64,000 nt of DNA, from NCBI RefSeq assembly GCF_002994745.2, contig NC_037092.1, forward strand, positions 88,140,398 through 88,204,397. The letters run 5' to 3'. A program made the translations under genes and the position numbers. Under the pieces are notes generated by a model. That model did not search any database and was not told where the DNA came from. It saw nothing but the letters and a program-made list of their open reading frames with translations. Within the stretch, counting starts at the first letter, position 1; every line of letters begins with the position of its first letter. The stretch comes from Rosa chinensis. Taxonomy: Eukaryota > Streptophyta > Magnoliopsida > Rosales > Rosaceae. This document shows, piece after piece, positions 10,078 to 22,000 of this stretch.

Positions 10078-12590
10078 GCCTTTATGTTGGATATGATTCT
10101 CCAACGATTATCCGCTACATAGAACCCTTGACAGGCGATCTCTTTACCGCTAGATTTGCGGATTGTCACTTCGATGAGACAGTCTTCCCGTCGTTAGGGG
10201 GAGATAAGAACATCAATGTTCAACAGGAACGACAGGAATTGTCGTGGTCTGTCCCCACTCTGTCTCATCTTGATCCCCGAACCGCACAGTCAGAAATTGA
10301 AGTGCGGAGAATTTTCGATCTTCAGAACGTAGCAGATTCGATGCCTGATGCGTTTTCTGATATCGCTAAAGTGACGAAATCACACATACCTGCTGCAAAC
10401 GTGCCTGCAAGGATTGATGTCCCTAAAAGTAGAGGACATGACGCCAACTCAAGAATGCATGAGCATGGCGCCAACGTCCCATCTCTCAATGATGGTGACG
10501 TTGTGGCTAGGCCCACGGCTCCCGCCAAGAAGCGCGGGAGGCCCATAGGTTCGATGGATTCTCGCCCAAGAAAGAAAGCGAGTTCGGCACAAAATAATCC
10601 ATTAATCATCGATGTAAATAATCCATCTCATGAGAATATTCCGGATTATGGTTATGTCCAAGAGACATCATTGGGGGACGCTCCAATGTCAGAACCAACT
10701 CCAGAGAATAGAGAGATCTCCATAAATTACACTAGTGTACATGAGATGATGGATAGAAATTCTATGGCGATTGATGATGCATTTGCATATCATATTGCAA
10801 AAGGAATCATAGAATATGATGATATCGAACCTCGCTCTGTTGAAGAATGTCAACAAAGAGCGGATTGGCCTAAATGGAAAGATGCAATCCAGGTTGAATT
10901 GGATTCACTAACAAAGAGACAGGTATTTGGGCCTGTAACGCAGACACCCCCAAGTGTAAAGCCTGTTGGCCATAAATGGGTCTTTGTTAGAAAGCGTAAT
11001 GAGAAAAATGAGGTTGTTAGATACAAAGCCCGCCTTGTGGCGCAAGGTTTCTCACAACGCCCTGGAATTGACTACGAGGAGACATATTCTCCCGTAATGG
11101 ACGTTATAACGTTCCGCTACCTCGTCAGTTTGGTAGTTTCCGAAAAACTTGACATGCAGCTTATGGATGTGGTTACAGCATATCTCTATGGGGATCTAGA
11201 TTCAGAGATATATATGAAGGTTCCAGATGGACTTCAATTACCCAAATCAAGTGGCTCTAAACCACGGAGCGCGTTTTCAATAAGGTTAAAACGCTCACTA
11301 TATGGATTTAAACAATCCGGACGGATGTGGTATAACCGTCTAAGTGACTACTTGATTGGGAAGGGATATATTAACAATGAAATATGCCCATGCGTGTTCA
11401 TTAAAAGAACAAGTTCCGGATTTGCAATCGTAGCAGTTTATGTCGATGACATGAACCTAATTGGAACTCTAGATGAGTTGAAGGAAACTGCTAAATACTT
11501 GAAATCCGAATTTGAGATGAAAGATCTTGGGAAAACACGGTTTTGTCTCGGTTTAGAACTCGAGCACCGTAGTGATGGAATCTTGATCCATCAGTCTGCA
11601 TATACTCAGAAAATCCTAAGGCGCTTTAATGAAGATAAAGCAAAGCCTACGAGTACTCCCATGATCGGCCGTAGTCTTGAGCCCGGAAAAGATCCGTTTC
11701 GTCCAAGGGATGAGGACGAAGAACCATTAGAGGCCGAGGTGCCCTATTTGAGTGCAATAGGCGCATTATTGTACTTAGCTCAATGCACAAGACCGGATAT
11801 CTCATTCGCAGTGAACTTGTTAGCTCGACATAGCTCTGCGCCAACACGCCGCCATTGGATTGGTATAAAGACAATCTTTCGATACCTAAGAGGTACGATT
11901 GATATGGGCCTATTCTATCCCTACAGAGAGAAAAGGAATGACGGAAAATTGGGATTGGACCCCAAGAGGCAAAACGCCCCCGTCTATGGAATGGCCGCCG
12001 GCCATGTTGCCGCCGCCGGCGCCGCCACCGCTCATGGTGGCCGGCATTCTCCTATCTCCCTCCATCAAAACGACAATGATGTCTTGATGGGTTTTGCTGA
12101 TGCAGGGTACCTCTCTGACCCTCACAAAGGTCGCTCCCAAACTGGTTATGTCTTTACCATGGGAAGCACTGCGATATCTTGGAGGTCTACAAAACAGACC
12201 CTTGTTGCTACTTCCTCAAATCATGCAGAGATTATTGCTCTACATGAAGCTGTACGTGAATGTGTATGGCTAAGGTCCGTAATTCGACACATTCAAGGAA
12301 GTTGTGGTTTGAAGTCTACCACAAATGAACCTACATGCATTTATGAGGATAATGCAGCTTGTATTGAACAAATGAAGTTAGGTTTCATCAAGGGCGACAA
12401 CACCAAGCATATATCGCCTAAGTTCTTTTATAATCAGCAACAACAATCACTTCTAAAGATTGAAGTGAATCAAATCCGATCAGAGGATAATGTAGCGGAC
12501 TTATTCACTAAGTCGTTACCTAAATCCACCTTCGAGAAACATGTGAAGAGCATCGGATTGAGAAAGTTATCCGAACTCCCACGATTATAG
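10078..12590 (+). pseudogene. Copia 1 reverse transcriptase and RNase H
   Basis: This continues the integrase protein in another frame. Visible are the end of the integrase (LGLYVGYDSPTI), a linker with basic patches, the reverse transcriptase (KWVFVRKRN, QLMDVVTAYLYGDLD, catalytic YVDD near 11,440), and RNase H (ADAGYLSDPHKGRSQTGY, SSNHAEI, YEDNAAC). A GC-rich low-complexity insert lies between RT and RNase H, near 11,975-12,060. The rest of the frame is open to the natural stop, so the inactivating lesions are upstream. Confidence 0.9.
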
Positions 12591-12789
12591 CAATCAGGGG
12601 GAGATATCGACATCAGGGGGAGTTATGATGTCTACATGTTCGATCTCGAAGAGTGAATGACGTGTTGTGCTCTTTTTGTCCTTCGACCAGGGTTATTTTT
12701 ATCCCACAGGGTTTTTGTTACCTGGCAAGGTTTTTAACGAGGCAACGGATGAAGCGTCACCACCAAGTTTGAAGCGGCACAAGGGGGAG

Positions 12790-12996
12790 TGTTGAAGGAA
12801 TATCGATTTAGTGTGCCTTATCAAACTAGGAGTAGCAATAGGAGAGAAGGTTCTAGATTTCTCAATCCTACACGGATTGGTATTCCTTGTAACATTAGAA
12901 CTAGCACTTTGTAATCCCTATATATAGGGCTCCTATTCTCAATAATAAGAACACATCTCTCTCATCAATCTCTCTCAAATACATTATACCTAAACA
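12790..12996 (+). repeat. 3' LTR of copia 1
   Basis: This LTR is 207 bp and differs from the 5' LTR at two positions (C/T in the TTTCCCAATCC region and T/C near the end). The TSD copy TTGAA follows at 12,997-13,001. Downstream sequence continues the interrupted host segment. Confidence 0.9.
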
Positions 12997-13196
12997 TTGA
13001 ATATATTTTGTCATGGAATCTACCTCTAAGAAGATACTTTGTCAATTATTATTATAGCTGGGTTGGCACTGTATATTGTTTATGAATCAATAGTATGTCA
13101 GTGTTCATCTTGGTCAGAAATGGAGCGACTGTTTTGCCCTTACTATTTGCCTCAACTACGATTTTGCGATAAGACGCTGGAGGCTTCGAGAGACAG

Positions 13197-13226
13197 TGAT
13201 AGAGAGAGAGAGAGAGAGAGAGAGAC
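13197..13226. repeat. (GA)n microsatellite
   Basis: About 26 bases of GA repeat lie in an exon-like, 5'-leader-like stretch. It generates spurious Ser-Leu open frames on the other strand. Confidence 0.9.
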
Positions 13227-13429
13227 GGTGATCGAGATAGACACACAGCAACTCTGAGAGCGAAGAAACAATCGAGGGTTGGGTTTGTTTTGGAAGATGT
13301 TCCGTTTCACCTGTACAGCAACACCAAGTTTGCACCAAGACTTGGAACCCACCGCTTCCTCTTCTCTTAGTTTGAGTTTCTCCTGCATCATTCAACAGCA
13401 AAACCTCTCAAATCTTTCTCCAGCCTTCG

Positions 13430-13785
13430 ATGTCAACCCCTGAAAGATTATGTTCGGGCTGTTCAATCTATCAAGGTGAGTATGTCTTTGACTTGCTACC
13501 ATTGTATATAACATTAGATTTATGGTTATAATTTTGATAGTTTTATACATGTGGGAAAGTTCGATTCACGATATGGATTAATTGTATAATTCACCCCCAC
13601 TCCAACCCATTTTGGCCTTCTGGGAATCTGTATTTATTGTCCACAAAAGGTTTAATCTTTATTTGTCATAGAATATAGTAGCTGACGCTGTTGATTTTGT
13701 GTGTTGAAACAGGCCACCATAGCTGAGAGAGCAAATGCCTTCAGGCTACAGTGTTGCTATCTGAAACTGCTGTTAGGCTGGTGTA
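13430..13785 (+). pseudogene. Sorting nexin 1-like gene fragment, two exons with intron
   Basis: Bases 13,443-13,475 encode KDYVRAVQSIK and end at a clean donor (AAG|GTGAGT). After a 237 bp intron with acceptor AACAG, 13,713 onward encodes ATIAERANAFR. Together these match the BAR-domain region of plant sorting nexin 1/2, which acts in retromer-linked endosomal sorting. A few codons later the frame is lost, and no other SNX domain follows. The kept intron shows that the fragment was copied at DNA level, not by retroposition. The upstream exon-like 13,297-13,442 does not continue the same frame cleanly. Confidence 0.6.
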
Positions 13786-14286
13786 TTTGTATGTGAACAA
13801 CATATAAGTAGTAGCTACTGTCAATCTGTAGTTTAAGTAAAACAAAATTGGTTCAGAAAAAAAAGAATTGCAAAATAGTGCAGATGATAACCATTTCATT
13901 TAACTGAAGTAGGACTTGCCTACATTGGTAACCAAACCTCAATTTGGAGACACTGCTTACCAAGAAAGGTAATCCTTTGAATTCTTGCTCTGCACACTTT
14001 TGAAGTATTGTTTGCGTTCTCTATCAGTAAAGTAATTCACTTCCTGCTTCTTCAATTTCTGCATTTGGCATAAACTATGCTCCTCTTTTTCTGCTGAAAT
14101 CTTTTTTATCTATGAAATTTGATGAATTTTTTGGTTGATCTATTATTCTGGAATCTAATCTCACTTTCCTCGAATGTTCTTCGGCTTCCCAGTTTCTGGG
14201 TTTACTTCCTATACAATAATATCTTAATTTAAGGCAAGGTCTGAAAAGACCCAAGATTTTACGAGAAAAAGATGAGTGAGTGTGAA

Positions 14287-14660
14287 CATGGAGTACAGGA
14301 AGCTCAAAGATCAGGTATTTTCTTTTTCTTTATAGCATCATGACATCATCGAATTTCTTCAATAAACCTAAAATTGTGGAACTTTTGATTCCAATCTGAT
14401 CAAACTGTAGGATGAAAATGGAAATTCAGCTGCCGACGACATAAAAAATTTACGGGGAAATCCGCTTTCTATTGGTAACTTTGATTTGTTCTCTTATTTT
14501 GTTACTTAGAAATCTCAATCTAATGAGTTGAATGTTCATGCTTAATTTTGGTGTTCATCTGAACAATGTAGCGCCAACTATGGGAGATGGGTCAATAGAC
14601 CAAAAATGGAAGCACAAGTATGATTGAAGTAGAGGAGCTTCAGCCATATTCACATGGATA
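14287..14660 (+). pseudogene. Exon-like relics of an unidentified gene
   Basis: Three short segments with plausible splice borders read MEYRKLKDQ, then DENGNSAADDIKNLRGNP, then TMGDGSIDQKWKHKYD followed by TGA. The style suggests the cytoplasmic N terminus of a plant membrane protein. I cannot name the gene. The TGA falls where tryptophan would be expected in a continuing helix (SRGASAIFTWIYRAK after it), so it is probably a nonsense change. Confidence 0.35.
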
Positions 14661-15002
14661 TACAGAGCTAAACTTTTTCTGAAGGATGAGGGAACAATGA
14701 TGTGACCCACATTGACACCATATTCAAGTATGCTTCCTCTCTCATATCTGCACACTAAGGTTTACATCTTTGATGATAGGCATGCTCATTATGAAAGCAC
14801 CCACAATTAAATGATTTGTCTGACAAAAAAAAAATGATATGGTTATCTCAATTGTCTGTTATTTGATCATTTTTGTTAGGATTAAGATCCTGTTTATTAA
14901 GTTTAATTGTCTTCCTGCAAACCAAGTATTGTTCTCTTTCTCGAAATGGACCCTTCTTTCATTTGTCACAATCTTGACCATTCTGTAAACTAACTAACCG
15001 AG

Positions 15003-15465
15003 ATACTCACAATGTCAAATGTGATGGATTCTTCACTAATGTGCTTCAATATTGATGTGTTGCATTATATGAAATCTGATCTAATCTGCTTATTTCTTTG
15101 ATTTTAATGTTTATATTTCACCCAAAACCAGCACAAACCAGCAAGCTTAAACAATATTTAGTCAGCAACTTATTTTGCTTCTGCAGATGGGATCTGACAA
15201 ATGGAACCCATTGTCCTTACCAAATTCACGGCAATATCAAAATACCAGCAAGCTTACACAGTATTGATTTTAGTCAGCAACTTATCTAAACTCAAAAAAT
15301 TTAAGTTGACGAGGATCTATACAACTATACAATATTGCTGTGTTGCATTTAGCCAAAATACAGTGTCAAATGTGATGCGTTCTTCTTTCATTTCTCAAAA
15401 TACTCACAATGTCAAATGTGATCGATTCTTCTCTAATGTGCTTCAATATTGCTGTGTTGCACAGT
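15003..15465. repeat. Local duplicated motifs
   Basis: A block of about 60 bp containing CACAATGTCAAATGTGAT and CTAATGTGCTTCAATATTG occurs at about 15,008-15,064 and 15,403-15,465, with a partial copy near 15,358. A second pair begins ACCAGCAAGCTTA and contains AGTCAGCAACTTAT; its copies are near 15,136 and 15,243. No coding content is evident. Confidence 0.7.
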
Positions 15466-17602
15466 GGTCTTATTGACATCATTTTTTTTTTTCCACAGAT
15501 TGGGGTTAAACATGAAGTCTGTTTATCTTTTAATGTAACATTAAATCTTTATTTATTGGGTTTTAACCTAGCTGTGAAAATAACATTTGGCTTTTTTCCT
15601 ACTGCTGAACTTGTAATATATAAGACCTCTGCTTAATTAAGATGGCAGAAAAGAATGCAGTGGAGGATTTTAATCGAGGAAGCTGAGAATAAGTAGGACG
15701 ACGACATGTGGACATCAGTGAACAACCAAAGAAATAAGCTTTTCCAGAGATGGATGTCCAAGTAAGCCAGACTATACCACAGCTTATCGAAAATGCTTAG
15801 AAAATTTATGACTATTTTACTTTTCTAGATTCTTCTGTTATATCGAATGCAAAAACCTTGGAATTTAACTCCATCATAGGGATAGAATTTGTACAGATGT
15901 AATGGTTCCTTGCTCATTAGATTGAAATTATGTGCGATATTATTTGTGTGTTCTAGGACGTACTCAGAGAACCCTGGAACGCTGGAATTGCTCCAGGGTT
16001 TTTCAATCCCAAACCTAAATTCAATAAAATTGATCATACATTTGAATTGTGAAATGTGAAGCATCTAAAGAGTTCACTGTAATCAATGGTTTAACATAAT
16101 TTGTATCGTTTAACATTAATGCTAATATGTTTATATGTTTTCTGTAGGGATGCTATTGATTTATTTTGATTGAGGTGAGAGGGAATCTAGAAGACAATTA
16201 TCTCAGTTCTTGATAGTGCTCATGGCCTCTGTAAGTGTGGCTCCTTCATCTGGATTAGGAGACGGCAGTGGAAATACGGTTGCCCAGTGAGATGAATAAC
16301 ATGAAAATTAGGGATGACGTACAAGATAAACAATACCCACTTATTATTGGCTCAATCTTTGATCCTGCTGTGGACTTTTCAAAAGGTGTATTCTTCTTTT
16401 CTTATCAGTTATGACTTATGGAGTTGGTCTCGGGTCTTGGTGGCTGAAATTTTTTTTGTTACAATGCAGGCATTGAGGTAATTGTTGTGTTGACCTGCTG
16501 TCCAAATTCTTTGTTACAACTTCAGCAATTAAGCTGGTTTTTCATTCTAGGAGTTGACCTGGCTTATATGCTCATTGGTATTGAAAAGAGACACCTACCT
16601 GAAGCATAGCCGGAAGCAAAATTGAGCTGTGAAAATCTTAATCAAAGATTATGTAGTGAACCTTGAACGGCAGGAGACATGATGATTTAGGTAAGACACA
16701 TTCTCATGAAACTTGCAGTTTATAATGCAGAAGCAGGGGAGGATTCTGATATTATACTTTCTGTTTTGATTCTGTTAATAAAACGTGTGGGATGGCTTTT
16801 GATTGGTGTATTGATCACAACTGTGTTCAGAATGTTGATGAGGAAATACTGTAGTCATGGGAGATTCTTCTGCAGCATTCATACACACGTAACTGTTGAT
16901 GGCAAAGCTTCTATCCCAAAATTCCATATGTGCAATATGTAAATATACAAATCTACTTAAATACCAACTTTTGTAATATGTAGAGTTATGACATTCACCA
17001 ATAAACGTTTCTTAGTTTATGGTTCTGATAGTTATACATACAAGAAATTGAGGAAGAAAAAAAAAATGCAAACCTGCGCGATACGTATATCTAGTGGAAT
17101 CTATATCTAAGTTTTGTTTTAATTTCATATGGTAGCTTGTCTTCCTTTGCTCATATAACTATCTACTGGTCAGGGTACATAGCCTTAAAATTGAAAAAAA
17201 AAAGAAAAGGTATAATTATTATAAGAACGAACTGTGCCATGATCGCCTAGTTCCACTGGCCGCATGCATAAGTTCCCAGAAGGATCGGCAAGTCCATAAC
17301 CCAGTCCAAACGGCATCAAGACATATCGGTATCATTTTCATATAGACAAATTATGGAAGATATTTGGCCCATATATTGTCATGGAATCTATAGCCAAGTT
17401 TTGTAACCATGTGGAAGCAAGATCGACAATGTCAATGTGACCCTCACAAAAAGTGATACGTACATATTGTAGACATGTAAAAGACAATCATATTCTAAAA
17501 ACATATCTCTTTTACGTTCTTTTACTCAAGATTTATTTTTTTATTTAAGGGATTGTACATATTTGAGATATTTTATTTATATGATCTTATCATCTGAACT
17601 AA
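15466..17602. other. Relic-rich host sequence without an intact gene
   Basis: This is AT-rich sequence with scattered exon-like bits, for example MASVSVAPSSGLGDGSGN near 16,222 and DGKASIPKFHMCNM near 16,900. None has a sustained frame. Bases 17,110-17,420 repeat sequence found upstream of the RLP genes (compare 27,890-28,050), so this is decayed copy material from the module duplication. Module B starts near 17,603. Confidence 0.5.
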
Positions 17603-17700
17603 ACTAATAAATTATAAATATCAAAGAAATCAGCTAAATCAATAGCCAACCACTTAAAAATAAAAATAAAGTAACAAGAGTTTAGCTAGACTTAAATTCA

Positions 17701-18793
17701 ATTTGAATTTAGATGGGAAGAAAGAATAGAAAATAGACAAAAAACCATGCTCTCTCTTTCTCTCGAGAGAAAAACCCTAAGACCGCAACATGCCTTACTG
17801 GGCGGCGGTGGCTCTGCAAATGTCTTGACTCTCGAAAGAGAGGTTGTCCGGCCACTTGGTGGCTCGGTAATTTGGAGTTGGAAGGGTGGCGGCGCTCGTC
17901 TTTCTTCTCCCCTATTTGGCAACGTCGGCGATTGGCTTCGACGATGTCCCATGATGGCAGTCAGTTTGGCTGCGAAAACTCAAGATTTCATTTTGCTGGT
18001 GTTAAGCGGTGCTGGGCTTTTCTCTCTGGGCGAGGTCGGATGGGGTTTCGTTGATGGTTGTGGTCAAGGCTATCTGGTTTCAGATCCGAGAGGGGGCTCT
18101 CTGGAAGTGATGGATTGCTGGGATCGAGCAGTCTCTGAAGGGGTTGTGCGTCGTCCCGGAGGCTGTGCTAGATCGGGATCGGGTTCAGGCCGAGGAATTA
18201 CTGTGGACACGGCTGTATTCGGTAGCCTTTGTGGGAAGGACGAAGATGTTGGAGCGGCGGCTCTGACGGCGAATGTCGGCGGCGGTGCGGCTGATGGATT
18301 TGGGTTGAAAAGACACATGTGGGCTCAATGGGTTACGGATTTGGTTTACCCTACTCATTGGGCCTGCATCTGGAGTGGAGGGGCTTATTGGGCCTTGATC
18401 TGGTCGGTGGGCTTCAGTTTTGGGCTCACCGGTCTAGTGTTTCAAGTGGGACGGCTTATCTTTTTGCCACGGGGCTGGATTGTTTCGGTCTCCCTGGCAT
18501 ATAGTACTTTTTAAATTTTGTTTGGGTCGCAAAAACCAGTGCCTTAGTTGTTACCCTTTTTATGTCTGCTTCGAGGTTTCTGGTTTTTGTTAGAATAATG
18601 GTGCGTGGATTTCCTAAAAGGTGGGTGTACTAGGGACTATCTAGGATGCTATTTGTTAGAATAGGGTTTTGGTGGTTCTAAGGAACGATTGCTTTCTGTT
18701 GACCCCATAGGGGTGTTTCGTTTTTGTACTGCTTGCTGAATCTAATGAAAGGGCTGACCTATTTGCGTTCAAAAAAATTTGAATTTAGATGGG
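17701..18793 (+). mobile_element. Non-autonomous LINE-like retroposon, about 1.06 kb, with 17 bp TSD
   Basis: The insert (about 17,718-18,776) is flanked by identical 17 bp repeats ATTTGAATTTAGATGGG at 17,701-17,717 and 18,777-18,793. It ends in a TTCAAAAAAA tail. The unfilled site survives in module A near 1,055-1,065. An ATG frame of 255 codons (17,747-18,514) is glycine-rich with no recognisable domain, so I do not call it a gene. TSD length and tail point to target-primed reverse transcription by a LINE in trans. Confidence 0.85.
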
Positions 18794-19083
18794 GTCTTAT
18801 TTAGCTAGACTTCAAACTTTCAAATTGCCTCAATGCAAATTATTCAGATCTCTTTCTATGTATCATTTGGATATTGGATGACCAAGACAGAACCAAATTT
18901 TAATTTTAGTGAAATATAATTGACTGAAAAAAAAAATCTTTTATTACATCATATATGCTCTCTATTGGAAATTTCCCTCCAACAAGGAGTACCTACCAAC
19001 AATGAAATAATTTTCTTCCCATCTTTACCCTTCCCTACTCATCTAAATTACTTCGCTTCTATTCCACTGTTCTTCCCAAAGTC

Positions 19084-22000
19084 AATTCCCACCTCTCTTA
19101 GATCCAAACAGACTAAACCTAGAGAGAGCCTCCCTCTTGACTCGAGCAAAACCCTAGTTTTCTCCAACCTCTACCGCATTGAGTCCTCCATGCAGAGTTT
19201 CAAAATTCTAACTTGGAACTGCCGGGGTCTTAACAATATCAAGACCCAAGATGCCCTAGTCAATATTGTACGCCAGTGAAACCCCAGTCTTGTTTTTTTG
19301 TCTGAAACCCTAGCTACACCATGTCTCCTCAATGATATTCGTAGCCGTATAGGTTTCAATGGTGTACTCTGTTCACCAAGGGATGATTATTGTCGGGGCC
19401 TGGGTCTCTTCTGGAGGAATGAAATCCCTGTACGTCTCCGGAATTACTCGAACAACCACATCGATGCAGAAGTAGGAGAGGTTGGTTCAGAAGGTGTGTT
19501 TCGTTTCACTGGCATATATGGAGTGGCAACAACGGCAAATCGGAGAACTACCTGGAATCTACTTAGAACCCTAGCAGCACAGGTTCACCTTCCCTGGTTA
19601 ATTGCGGGGGACTTCAATGAAATCTTGTGCCTGGAAGACAAGTCAGGTGGCCCTGCATGGAGTGTCCACCAAATGAACCGATTCCGTCAAGCTCTGGTGG
19701 ATAGTGGTTTAATGGATATGGGATTTATGGGTTCTCGATTTACATGGGCCAATCGATTCACCAAAGAACGCCTAGACAGGGCATGTCAGAATTTCCAGTG
19801 GAGAGAACTGTACCCTTTCTCCCTTGTGATCACTCTGCCTCTCAGTCGGTCGAATCACTACCCTTTACTCATTGAGGTTAATCCTGAACGGCCTCCAGTG
19901 GGTCGCCCTCCTCAACTCTTTCGGTTTGAGGAAATGTGGCTGAGTCATGCAGATTGTGGGAACGTTGTCAAGACAGGTTGGATGTTGCCTACAACGGGTG
20001 AGACGATGGCCCAAGTAGGTCGTAAGATCAAACAAACGGGGACCTTGTTCCTCAACTGGCATGAAGGGACTTTCCAACAACGACAGGTTGAGATGAGGCT
20101 AGTTCAAAGCAAGTTGGAGGTGCTTATGCAAACAGATCACCAAAATTCCCACTTTGATGAGATTAGGAACCTCCAGTTTAGACTTAATGAATTACTTTCG
20201 AGCAACGAAACATATTGGAGACAACGCTCCAAAGTTCAGTGGCTTCAGGAGGGTGATCGGAATACTAGTTTTTTTCATCGACGAGCATCGAATCGAAGAA
20301 GCAAAAATAGAGTCAAAGGTATAATGACCAAGGATGGCCAATGGACCTGTGATCCTAGTGATGTGGAAAATACCCTTCTTAGTTATTATGAGAACATTTT
20401 CCAGGCTGAGCAGTCTGATCAGGTGGCTACGGGTTTGATATTGGATAGCTTTCAACCTCGAGTCACAGAGAGCATGAATGCAGAACTCATGGCTCCTTAC
20501 TCGGATGATGAGATAAAGCGAGCCTTGTTCCAGATGCATCCATCAAAATCTCCGGGACCGGATGGCATGTCTCCCTGTTTTTTTCAGCGTTTTTGGGACG
20601 TGGTGGAGTTCGACGTCTGCAAAGCAGTCTGAGAAGTGCTTAATACTGGAGTGATTTCTCAGGAATCTAATTTCACCCATCTTGTTTTACTTCCGAAGAT
20701 CAAAGAGCCGAAGTTTGCGTCAGATTTGCGTCCAATCGCTCTCTGTAATGTGGTCTACAAAATAGCTTCCAAAGTGCTTGCTAACAGGTTGAAAAAGCTT
20801 CTCCTGAGTATTATTTCTCCACTCCAAAGTGCTTTTGTCCCTGGTCGACTCATCTCGGATAATACGTTAGTTGCCAGGGAGGTAGCTCATTTTATGAAAA
20901 AGCTTCGCTGTCAGACGGAGGGTTTCTTTTCTTTGAAGTTGGATATCTCAAAAGCCGATGACAGGCTAGAGTGGTGTTATCTGGAGGCTATCTTAGCGAA
21001 ACTCGGTTTCTGCCGAGCTTGGGTGGATGTGATTATGGCTTCTATCAAGTCAGTAAGTTACTCTATTCTCATTAATGGTAACCCTACTGGATTTATTTTA
21101 CCAACAAGGGGCATTAGACAAGGGGATCCTCTTTCCCCATATCTGTTTATTCTCTGTGCAGATGGTCTTTCTGCTTTGATTTCTTCAGCTGTGCAGACTG
21201 GGGCAATTCGGGGTCTTAAAATGTCACCTTCAGCCCCAACCATTCATCATCTACTTTTTACTGATGACTGTTTTCTGTTTGGGGAAGCTTCTTTTCGAGA
21301 ATGTCAAGCCTTTAAGAATATTGTCTCAATCTACGCTCGGGCTTCAGGTCAGAAGATAAACCTGGAGAAATCTAGCGTGGTTTTTAGTGGTAATGTGGGT
21401 TTCCGTCCCCGAAATCATCTGGCATCTATTCTCGGAGTTAAATGTGTTAAGGAACACGGTCTGTACCTAGGCCTATCTATTCACGTGGGGCATGATAAAA
21501 CATCTATATTTGCTTACTTGAAGGAAAGGCTTACTAAGAAGTTGATCAGTTGGAGATCCAAGATTCTTAGTGCAGGGGGGAAGGAAATTCTTCTTAAAGT
21601 TGTGGCTCAGGCTCTTCCAAATTATGTTATGAATTGTTATTTACTCCCCAAATCCCTCTGTGATGATCTACAGCAACTATGTGCTCAGTTTTTTTGGGGA
21701 GGCACTGATGACAAACGCAAGATTCACTGGAGGTCGTGGGAACGCATGTGTATACCAAAGAAACGTGGGGGCTTAGGTTTTAAACACCTTTATGCTCATA
21801 ATCTTGCCATGTTATCAAAACAAGGGTGGAGGCTTCTGTCCAACCCTAGCTCCCTTGTGGCTCAGGTATTCAAGGCTCTTTACTATCCTACTGGTTCCTT
21901 TCTCACAGCTAGTTTGGGAGATCGACCGTCCTATTCTTGGCGTAGTATAATGGAAGCCAGACCAATACTTCAATCTGGCTTATTTTGGCGCATTGGTAAT

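Larger units (their letters stand above)
6620..12996 (+). mobile_element. Ty1/copia LTR retrotransposon 1, young but defective
   Basis: Two 207 bp LTRs (6620-6826 and 12790-12996) begin TGTTGAAGG and end CTAAACA. They are flanked by TTGAA at 6615-6619 and 12997-13001. I see only two differences between the LTRs, both transitions, implying a recent insertion. A purine tract, AAGGGGGAG, sits directly before the 3' LTR. The order gag, integrase, reverse transcriptase, RNase H identifies copia. The element cannot move alone: gag stops early, the CCHC knuckle and protease are missing, and pol has a frameshift near 10,067. Confidence 0.92.

Noticed and set aside
13052..13401. Minus-strand Ser/Leu-rich frames
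   Set aside because: They are translations of the (GA)n microsatellite and its flanks.
17747..18514. A 255-codon ATG frame as a host protein
   Set aside because: It lies wholly inside a TSD-flanked retroposon, is glycine-rich low-complexity sequence, and shows no domain.
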